Positions 58,142 through 64,000 of a DNA stretch of 64,000 nt are shown here, one piece after another. The notes under the pieces were generated by a model, which had not been told where the DNA came from, did no database searches, and worked only from the letters and a program-made list of their open reading frames with translations. The stretch is taken from positions 62,001-126,000 of the forward strand of contig CAWASG010000001.1 of NCBI GenBank assembly GCA_963784615.1, written 5' to 3'. Positions within the stretch are counted from its first letter, which is position 1. Every line of letters begins with the position of its first letter. The position numbers were made by a program, and so were the translations under genes. Source of the stretch: UBA11403 sp963784615 (GTDB lineage: Bacteria > Pseudomonadota > Gammaproteobacteria > Legionellales > Legionellaceae).

Positions 58142-59026
58142 ATGAAAACCTATTGCGGTTATATTGCATTGGCTGGCCGGCCTAATGTTGGTAAGTCGAC
58201 ATTATTGAATCAAATTTTGCAACAAAAAGTCAGTATCACTTCGCGAAAACCACAGACAACGCGGCATAGTATTTTAGGGTTGCGAACGGTGGATGATGTT
58301 CAATTTATTTATGTGGATACACCAGGGATTCACCAGAATTCTAAAAAAACCTTGAATAAAATGATGAATAAAACAGCATTAACGGTTCTGCGTGATGTGG
58401 ACGTGATTGCTTTTATGGTTGATGGAACGCATTGGAAAGAAGACGATGAATATGTGCTTCAGATGATTCAACAGGCTAAAGTCCCTTGTGTGTTGGTCGT
58501 GAATAAAATTGATAAAATTAAAGATAAAGCCACTCTATTGCCGTGGTTGCAGCAAATGAGTCAGCGTCATCCTTTTGAGGCGATTGTTCCCTTATCAGCC
58601 AAGACCGGCGATCAAGTCGATCAGTTGCAAAAAACGTTACAAACATTTTTACCTGAGGGGCCATTTTTATTTCCTGAAGATCAATGTACGGATCGCTCAA
58701 CACGATTCATGTGTGCTGAATTGTTACGTGAAAAGATATTCCGTTTTTGTGGTCAAGAACTGCCATATTCGACCTCGGTGGATATTGAGTCGTTTAAAGA
58801 CGAAGAAAAATTAGTCCGAATTCATGTGCTTATTTTGGTCGATAAAGCCAATCACAAGCAAATGATTATTGGTGATAAAGGCGCCAAACTTAAGGAAATT
58901 GCGACACTTGCGCGACAAGACATGGAACAATTACTTGGGAAAAAAGTCTTTTTACAATGCTGGTGCAAAGTTAAATCCGGTTGGTCGGACAATGAGCGAC
59001 TATTAAAACAAATGGGTTATGAATAA
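58142..59026 (+). CDS. era: GTPase Era
   Basis: GTPase in 30S maturation that binds the 3' end of 16S rRNA. 294 residues from ATG 58142 (MKTYCGYIALAGRPNVGKST). Longer frame from 58094 has no family equivalent. G1 GRPNVGKST, switch I TSRKPQTTRHSILG, G3 DTPGIH, G4 NKID. KH domain at about 220-290 has IIGDKGAKLKEIATLARQDM (GxxG). In relatives rnc precedes era. Here a pilin gene precedes it on the other strand, and rnc is absent. Confidence 0.96.
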   Translation: MKTYCGYIALAGRPNVGKSTLLNQILQQKVSITSRKPQTTRHSILGLRTVDDVQFIYVDTPGIHQNSKKTLNKMMNKTALTVLRDVDVIAFMVDGTHWKEDDEYVLQMIQQAKVPCVLVVNKIDKIKDKATLLPWLQQMSQRHPFEAIVPLSAKTGDQVDQLQKTLQTFLPEGPFLFPEDQCTDRSTRFMCAELLREKIFRFCGQELPYSTSVDIESFKDEEKLVRIHVLILVDKANHKQMIIGDKGAKLKEIATLARQDMEQLLGKKVFLQCWCKVKSGWSDNERLLKQMGYE

Positions 59027-59029
59027 TCG

Positions 59030-59075
59030 TTTGAATAAAGCTGCATGCAAAAGGACGCATGCAGCATTGTTCAAA
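59030..59075. repeat. Hairpin after era, inverse of the one at 15259
   Basis: TTTGAATAAAGCTGCATGC and GCATGCAGCATTGTTCAAA around AAAAGGAC. The reverse complement shares CTGCATGCGTCCTTTTGCAT with the pre-prpC hairpin. It may terminate the era transcript although it lacks a T-run in this direction. Confidence 0.7.
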
Positions 59076-59154
59076 TATCATTTTCCTGCCACAATCTTTG
59101 TTTCTTCATTCGAATGGGACATCATGAAAAAAATAAAAAACACTATAGACTCCT

Positions 59155-59320
59155 AATGAACTTCACAATGTGTGCAATGTTGTATCAGGCGTCGTTGCGA
59201 GGCACGAAGCAATCCAGGGCTCGAAGCTTTGTTCCCTGGATTGCTTCGTGCCTCGCAACGACGCCACCTGCAAGTTCATTTTGGCTGTTTGTACCGAAGG
59301 TACTGGCCTGCTCGCAAAAA
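59155..59320. repeat. Family C repeat, copy 4 (complete, about 165 bases)
   Basis: Left flank AATGAACTTCACAATGTGTG, core GTCGTTGCGAGGCACGAAGC (59193) with inverse GCTTCGTGCCTCGCAACGAC, right flank CCTGCAAGTTCATTTTGGCT and GTACCGAAGGTACT. It separates era from recO. Sequence from 59076 to 59154 is unremarkable. Confidence 0.9.
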
Positions 59321-59346
59321 AACGCTGTTCTGTCCGATGTCCAATG

Positions 59347-60039
59347 ATGAAGGCTGACGCGGTCAATGCATGGTTTTTACGTAGCTACCCATCGGGCGAT
59401 ACGAGCTTGCGCATCAGTTTTTTCACTAGCGAATATGGAATTGTAGAGGCATTGTATAAAGGCGGACGAACGCCTAAAAAAAAATCTAACCTTCAACCGT
59501 TCATGCCGCTTTGGCTGGCATTGGACATTCGCCATGAATGGTATTATGTTCGCCACCTTGAGTCAGATTCCCCAGCATTATGCCTTTCCGGGCAAGCGTT
59601 ATTTGCCGGGCTTTATGTGAATGAAATGCTTTATTCCATGTTAAAACCCCATGACGCAGCGCCTGTGTTGTATGAAACTTATGTGAATACATTAGAAGGC
59701 ATGACTCAAGCCCTTGATCGGTTAAGCATTGAGTCATTACTAAGGCGATTTGAGCGTGTACTTTTGGATGTTGCCGGGTACGCTGTTTCTTTTACGCATG
59801 ATGCGCAAACGGGGGAAGAGATTAATACAAGTGCCTCTTATCGATTTGTTGCAGGAGCAGGTTTTTATTTATCCAAAGATGGTTTTTCGGGACAGCATAT
59901 TGTGGCATTTTCAACTGGAAAGCTCGAAGATGCTGAAACATTAAGAACGGTAAAAGGGTTCATGCGCCAAGCGATGGCACATGCGTTGGATGGGAAAGAG
60001 ATTCAAACGAGAAAGTTATATCTTAATAAAGGAATATGA
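59347..60039 (+). CDS. recO: DNA repair protein RecO
   Basis: Loads RecA on gaps with RecR in recombinational repair. The OB-fold N-terminus is DAVNAWFLRSYPSGDTSLRI and FFTSEYGIVEALYKGGRTPK. The helical domain has FAGLYVNEMLYSML and LLRRFERVLLDVAGY. 230 residues from ATG 59347. The ATG one codon earlier is equally possible. The frame stays open through repeat C4 to 59170, but those residues are translated repeat and are rejected. No ribosome site is visible in front of either ATG, so the repeat may have replaced the native leader. Stop overlaps the pncC start. Confidence 0.92.
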   Translation: MKADAVNAWFLRSYPSGDTSLRISFFTSEYGIVEALYKGGRTPKKKSNLQPFMPLWLALDIRHEWYYVRHLESDSPALCLSGQALFAGLYVNEMLYSMLKPHDAAPVLYETYVNTLEGMTQALDRLSIESLLRRFERVLLDVAGYAVSFTHDAQTGEEINTSASYRFVAGAGFYLSKDGFSGQHIVAFSTGKLEDAETLRTVKGFMRQAMAHALDGKEIQTRKLYLNKGI

Positions 60040-60533
60040 TGAATCAATCAGAATTAGATTTGGCACACCGACTTGGCGAAGCCTTGCTCAACCGACATTG
60101 GCGATGCGCCGTTGCTGAGTCTTGCACGGGCGGCAGGGTAGCTGCGGCGATAACTGAGATTGCGGGCAGTTCTAAATGGTTTGATCGCGGTTTTGTAACC
60201 TATACCAACCAATCTAAAACAGATCTCCTTGGCGTAACTCAGAAACTATTAGCCGCACAAGGCGCCGTGAGTGAATCCGTTGTACGCGCTATGGCAGAAG
60301 GGGCACTGGCTGCCAGTCAAGCTGATGTAACCGTCGCAATTAGTGGTATTGCTGGACCTGGTGGCGGAAGTGCTGATAAACCCGTTGGATTAGTCTGGTT
60401 CGCATGGTCGCTGCGCCAAGGTACAACACATGCAGCATCATATTGTTTTAATGGCGATCGTTCCGCAGTCCGTTCGCAGGCTGTATCCGTTGCGCTCGAA
60501 GGGATTTTGTCCATTACAACCCAGTCACCATAA
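60039..60533 (+). CDS. pncC: Nicotinamide-nucleotide amidohydrolase PncC (CinA C-terminal type)
   Basis: Deamidates NMN to nicotinate mononucleotide in pyridine-nucleotide recycling. 164 residues. CinA-C features: AVAESCTGGRVAAAITEIAG with SSKWFDRGFVTYTNQSKTDL, and ISGIAGPGGGSADKPVGLVW. The second of two ATGs is chosen since AAAGGA lies 5 bases upstream. Overlaps the recO stop by one base. There is no separate N-terminal CinA domain, as in many gammaproteobacteria, where recA often follows pncC. Here it does not. Confidence 0.93.
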   Translation: MNQSELDLAHRLGEALLNRHWRCAVAESCTGGRVAAAITEIAGSSKWFDRGFVTYTNQSKTDLLGVTQKLLAAQGAVSESVVRAMAEGALAASQADVTVAISGIAGPGGGSADKPVGLVWFAWSLRQGTTHAASYCFNGDRSAVRSQAVSVALEGILSITTQSP

Positions 60534-60617
60534 AACTTACCGGCGCATTATTTCTGGATTAGCCAAAGCATCTGATTAGGCGGGGGAGCAGTTACATATT
60601 TATTATTAGGGGTTTTT

Positions 60618-61655
60618 ATGTTGATATGGACAACTGGAATAGTTTTTTTCCTTTTTTTTTGTATCGTGATATCTCAATACTATCTAGCCAAAAACCGATA
60701 CAAATCGAAGTGGTATTGGCGTAACTCAATAAAATTATCTGATTTAGTCTTTCAAGTTGCACGCTGCAAATATTCAGAAGAATTCATGTTTGTAGTGTTC
60801 AACCTGTCTTTATGCTCAAATGTAAAATGTGTTTTTCAGTTGATTTACCACCTTCCCTTATTAAAACGGTTAAAAGTATCTTTAGATAAGATGGATGATA
60901 TTATTGACAATATGCCTGCCAAAGATATTTTATCCTTGGGGGATACTCACTTAGGACCTGTACTCAGTCCGTTTTTATGTGCGTTATTAGACCAGGAAGA
61001 CAAACATAATATTAATCGATTCATAACCAGTAATCTATTAACAATAAAAGAAATGAATTCTTTTTGTAATTTATTTGCTTATAAATTATGCATTCAGGCC
61101 GGATTAACTTTAGAATATGACGAAGAACAAATATATGAAAAGAAAGCATTGTTGCGAGAGCAAATGGCTCAGGAAAATATTGAAATAACCGGGATTTGTT
61201 TTGCTCTCGTTTCGCATTTGATTGTAAAAGATGCAAGAATTGGAACGCTTGTAAATAAAGAGACAGGTAATGAATTAACCCACGATATTTTAAAGGGAAT
61301 CTATCCACAATCAACTAAAGCAGGAGAGCTACTCCAGCTTGTACTTGATGTACCAGAGTTCAGGCATGATATGCGACAAGAAAAAGTCATTAGTAAAATT
61401 ACTCCTAATTATTTTCTGGCACAACTTGAAAAACAAGGCACATTGATTGAAGTATTGGATGAAATTAATATCCTTCCGGAAAGAGCCGTTAATTTGTATG
61501 AATTACCTATCAAAATACAACATTCTTTTTTAAAAATAGAACAATTCTATAAAAATAGTGCTGTAAATATAGGAAAAATTCCGGAGTTTCTTCTGAGAGA
61601 ATCCTGGAAATTTGTACGGCGGGTGGGTTTTTATGCTGAAAAATCCCGCTATTAA
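60618..61655 (+). CDS. Unknown protein with N-terminal membrane anchor
   Basis: 345 residues, no family recognised. One hydrophobic helix at 4-24 (WTTGIVFFLFFCIVISQYYL) is followed by a charged helical body with several possible amphipathic helices (for example KVSLDKMDDIIDNMPAKDIL, EDKHNINRFITSNLLTIKEM). AT content is higher than the surrounding housekeeping genes, suggesting acquisition. The predicted topology is N-in with a cytosolic body or the reverse. It has no operon partner. It starts 85 bases after pncC and is followed by family C copy 5. Confidence 0.7.
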   Translation: MLIWTTGIVFFLFFCIVISQYYLAKNRYKSKWYWRNSIKLSDLVFQVARCKYSEEFMFVVFNLSLCSNVKCVFQLIYHLPLLKRLKVSLDKMDDIIDNMPAKDILSLGDTHLGPVLSPFLCALLDQEDKHNINRFITSNLLTIKEMNSFCNLFAYKLCIQAGLTLEYDEEQIYEKKALLREQMAQENIEITGICFALVSHLIVKDARIGTLVNKETGNELTHDILKGIYPQSTKAGELLQLVLDVPEFRHDMRQEKVISKITPNYFLAQLEKQGTLIEVLDEINILPERAVNLYELPIKIQHSFLKIEQFYKNSAVNIGKIPEFLLRESWKFVRRVGFYAEKSRY

Positions 61656-61721
61656 TTTGTCTTGTGGCTTGTAAACATCGGCTCTTTAACATGCTATAAA
61701 CTCTGGATAGCCGCGCTTCGC

Positions 61722-61895
61722 TCCTAATGAACCTCACAATTTGTGCAATGTTGTATCAGGCGTCGTTGCGAGGCACGAAGCAATCCAGAGTACGGAGCTC
61801 CGAACCCTGGATTGCTTCGTGCCTCGCAACGACGCGATCTGCAAGTTCATTTCGGCTGTCTTATCGAAGGTACTGGGGCGCAGCAACGACGTCTC
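61722..61895. repeat. Family C repeat, copy 5
   Basis: AATGAACCTCACAATTTGTG, core GTCGTTGCGAGGCACGAAGC with its inverse, GCAAGTTCATTTCGGCTGTC and a TACTGGGGC end. Fills most of the gap between the unknown protein and gspE (convergent). Confidence 0.88.
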
Positions 61896-61951
61896 TGAGA
61901 TTCAGTTCCAATAGGGGATAGGGCACTTTGGATGACGTGCCTGGGGAGTTT

Positions 61952-63439
61952 TTAATATTGGCTCGTGACCCTCAATACTTCAGCTAAAGACGTTTCACCT
62001 GCTAAAACCCGTTTAAAACCGTCTTCTCTGATGCTGGTGACGGTGGGTCTAATGTACGACTCGATGGATTGAATACTCTCATTGCGGTGAATCATCCCGC
62101 GTAAGGTTTCATCAATAGGAATCAGTTCGTAAATACCCATTCTGCCGCGATATCCCAGATTGTTGCAATGCTCGCAACCTTTGGGTTCATATACACTAAG
62201 TTTCTTTTTACTCTTATCATCACTTAACCCCATCAGATCGAGTTCGTCAGGTCGAAGCTGATGTTTTGATTTACAACGTTCACACAGTCGCCGAACTAAA
62301 CGCTGGGCAAGAAGCCCCACGATACTTGAGGAAATTAAAAAAGATTCAACACCCATATCATGTAAGCGAGTCAGTGAGCCCAGGGCACTGTTCGTATGAA
62401 GTGTAGCAAGAACCAAATGGCCGGTTAAACTGGCTTGAACCGCAATTTCCGCAGTTTCTAAATCCCTGATTTCTCCAATCATGACGACATCAGGATCTTG
62501 ACGAAGAATAGCACGTAACCCTTTCGCAAACGTCATGCCAACTTTGGAGTTCACTTGCGTTTGACCAATTCCAGGTAGATCATATTCAATGGGGTCTTCA
62601 ATGGTTAATATATTACGGCTCACCTGGTTTAGCTCACTTAACATGGCATAAAGCGATGTTGTTTTTCCTGAACCCGTTGGGCCAGTCACTAACAGAATAC
62701 CGTGAGGTTGAGAAATGAGGTTTCGAAGGGTTTTTAAAGTTGAATCTGGTGTACCCAGTAATGTTAAATTGAGTTCCACGGCTTGTCGGTCGAGTATACG
62801 AAGGACGATACGTTCTCCATGGTTTGAAGGTAAAGTGGAGACACGAACGTCAATATTATTCCCCCCAACGCGTAAGGCAATTCGCCCATCTTGAGGAATT
62901 CGCTTTTCAGCAATATCAAGTTTAGCCATGACTTTAACACGAGAAATAACCAGCGGTGCAATTCCACGTTGAATGTCAAGTGACTCTTGGAGCACGCCGT
63001 CAATCCGCATACGCACCAACACACGATCTTCATACGTTTCAATATGAATATCTGAAGCTTTTTGTTGAATGGCTTGTGAAAAAAGGGCATTGAGTAACCG
63101 AATGATGGGGGCTTCATCGTGGTTTTCGAGTAAGTCTTCACTCGTGGGTAATTGGCCAGCTAATTGGGTGAGATCGAAACTGTCATGCATCCCCTCAGCA
63201 GCATCTGAAATAGCCGATTGAGATTGATAGCAATTGGTGAGTTGGCGTTGAAATGTAACAGGGTCAACTTCCAGTAATTGCAAGTTGCGCTGCAGAAAAC
63301 GCTTTATTTCTGAAAACGTAGCGAGAGAAGCCGTGGGAAGATGAGAAATAACCGCACCCTCATCATTGATCTCCGTCATCACCACCCCATGCTTTTTAGC
63401 GAAGGCATAAGGAAGACTTGGGATCTTGCCTTTGTTCAT
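61952..63439 (-). CDS. gspE: Type II secretion ATPase GspE
   Basis: Cytoplasmic hexameric ATPase that drives pseudopilus assembly in type II secretion. 495 residues. N1 domain (about 1-85) for binding GspL, then ASDIHIETYEDRVLVRMRID, Walker A VTGPTGSGKTTSLYAMLSEL, Asp box MIGEIRDLETAEIAVQASLT, His box, and the zinc-binding tetracysteine (CERCKSKH and CEHCNNLGYRG). KASDIHIE identifies the T2SS/T4P ATPase group, and the N-domain with gspD upstream favours GspE. In L. pneumophila lspD-lspE stand alone, and the same arrangement is seen here. Confidence 0.93.
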   Translation of the reverse strand: MNKGKIPSLPYAFAKKHGVVMTEINDEGAVISHLPTASLATFSEIKRFLQRNLQLLEVDPVTFQRQLTNCYQSQSAISDAAEGMHDSFDLTQLAGQLPTSEDLLENHDEAPIIRLLNALFSQAIQQKASDIHIETYEDRVLVRMRIDGVLQESLDIQRGIAPLVISRVKVMAKLDIAEKRIPQDGRIALRVGGNNIDVRVSTLPSNHGERIVLRILDRQAVELNLTLLGTPDSTLKTLRNLISQPHGILLVTGPTGSGKTTSLYAMLSELNQVSRNILTIEDPIEYDLPGIGQTQVNSKVGMTFAKGLRAILRQDPDVVMIGEIRDLETAEIAVQASLTGHLVLATLHTNSALGSLTRLHDMGVESFLISSSIVGLLAQRLVRRLCERCKSKHQLRPDELDLMGLSDDKSKKKLSVYEPKGCEHCNNLGYRGRMGIYELIPIDETLRGMIHRNESIQSIESYIRPTVTSIREDGFKRVLAGETSLAEVLRVTSQY

Positions 63440-63461
63440 ATTAATGACTCCCCTTAATCAC

Positions 63462-63594
63462 GGGTAGGTTGGCGAGTAGGTTGGTGCGTAGGTTGGGTTG
63501 AGGCTGGTAAGCCGAAGCCCAACAAAACCATCTGTTTGTTGGGCTTCGCTCTCGCTCAACCCAACCTACGCACCAACCTACGCACCAACCAACG
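63462..63594. repeat. Family A palindromic repeat, copy 8 (chimeric arms)
   Basis: Left arm GTTGAGGCTGGTAAGCCGAA is the GGCTGGTAAGCC subtype, whereas the right arm reads TTCGCTCTCGCTCAACCC, the GAGAGCG subtype. Outer GTAGGTTGG units pair fully, but the inner part does not. It lies inside the gspD-gspE operon, so the RNA structure will be less stable than other copies. Confidence 0.9.
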
Positions 63595-63612
63595 GCATCT
63601 CCAGCGTTCATG

Positions 63613-64000
63613 CTACTTCATCGCCATGTTGGGTCTTGGCAGAGCAGGGCCGCGGGGAGGGTGATTAAATGGCATGGGCAACTCAGCGGAACGAAGCGGT
63701 TTTAATAGACTGTCTGCATTATGGGGATCATACTCATGCTCGCGTAACATTTCTAATTCAACTTGACGGGTGTCATTGTATTTAGATCCTGTTACGCTCA
63801 AGGCATCGTGTTCGTCTCTTAAGATAGAGGTTTTAATAAAGACCATCAAGACCTTCTTTTCACGCGTTTCGATGTTATGTTGAAATAATCGTCCAATGCC
63901 AGGAATCCTATCTAAAATTGGAACATCAACGGCATCGTTACCTAAACTATCTTGCGTCAAGCCACCCAGTACAACAATATCGCCACTATCCACATGAACA
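63613..64000 (-). CDS. gspD: Type II secretion secretin GspD, C-terminal part (5' end outside window)
   Basis: Outer-membrane secretin of the type II system. The visible part reads SGDIVVLGGLTQDSLGNDAV and DVPILDRIPGIGRLFQHNIE, followed by VLMVFIKTSILRD, the signature of the secretin C-terminal domain. The frame is open through the end of the window. A tail of about 60 residues (the S-domain region) ends MPFNHPPRGPALPRPNMAMK, Pro-rich. Followed by repeat copy 8 and gspE in the same direction. Confidence 0.93.
   Translation of the reverse strand, partial: VHVDSGDIVVLGGLTQDSLGNDAVDVPILDRIPGIGRLFQHNIETREKKVLMVFIKTSILRDEHDALSVTGSKYNDTRQVELEMLREHEYDPHNADSLLKPLRSAELPMPFNHPPRGPALPRPNMAMK

Noticed and set aside
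59170..59346. N-terminal extension of RecO by 58 residues
   Set aside because: The extension is a translation of repeat family C and has no counterpart in RecO. The family N-terminus begins at the internal ATGs.
1..64000. tRNA, rRNA, riboswitch and origin signals
   Set aside because: I scanned for cloverleaf-like and rRNA motifs by eye and saw none that I could support. A covariance search would be needed to exclude small ones.

Overview
The window is about 64 kb of a moderately AT-rich gammaproteobacterial chromosome, most like a member of the Legionellales (Legionella/Coxiella/Aquicella type). This placement is an inference from gene content and was not computed. It rests on the conserved block ndk-rlmN-pilW-rodZ-hisS-yfgM-bamB-der, a gspD-gspE pair standing alone as in Legionella (lspDE), a cyoABCD quinol oxidase, and several large ankyrin-type or tandem-repeat proteins of the kind host-associated Legionellales use as effectors. 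I saw no rRNA, tRNA or CRISPR array.

Layout. 1-7.8 kb: housekeeping block for translation, pilus assembly, cell shape and outer-membrane assembly. 7.8-10.4 kb: small orphan genes among repeats. 10.4-17.9 kb: pdxJ coupled to a 2-oxoacid:ferredoxin oxidoreductase (korA-korB), then prpB-prpC-prpD of the methylcitrate cycle. 18.0-20.1 kb: an ankyrin-like protein whose N-terminal half has the Cys/His/Asp layout of a papain-like (C58/YopT-like) cysteine protease. 20.6-29.0 kb: a nine-gene minus-strand flagellar cluster, fliQ-fliR-flhB-flhA-flgF-flgG-flgA-flgH-flgI. 29.3-31.5 kb: a small acidic protein, a LysE/RhtB exporter and an outer-membrane barrel. 31.5-41.0 kb: an accessory island with a Mu/Tn7-like transposition module (integrase-fold transposase, ExeA-type ATPase and two small proteins), ankyrin genes and remnants, and a four-gene IS21-type element. 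41.0-48.1 kb: a 1189-residue protein with about fourteen 33-residue repeats, a single-domain response regulator, a membrane protein with an acidic tail, a MAPEG protein and a BrnT/BrnA toxin-antitoxin pair. 48.2-52.5 kb: an ABC-2/MFP/OMF efflux operon. 53.5-57.4 kb: cyoABCD, preceded by a perfect FNR-type site. 57.6-64.0 kb: a type IV pilin, era-recO-pncC, an unknown protein, gspE and the end of gspD.

The most striking genome-scale feature is the density of palindromic intergenic repeats. At least four families (A-D below) and several smaller palindromes fill most gaps between genes. Members repeatedly sit flush against coding ends, and at least five genes take their UAG stop codon from the first bases of a repeat. 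Their arms can form long hairpins, so they may serve as 3' ends or terminators.

Functionally, korAB and prpBCD point to 2-oxoacid and propionyl-CoA (odd-chain or amino-acid) catabolism. cyoABCD passes electrons from quinol to oxygen. GspDE and PilW/pilin belong to the type II secretion and type IV pilus machinery. The ankyrin, protease-like and repeat proteins are candidate secreted effectors, although no type IV secretion gene lies in the window.
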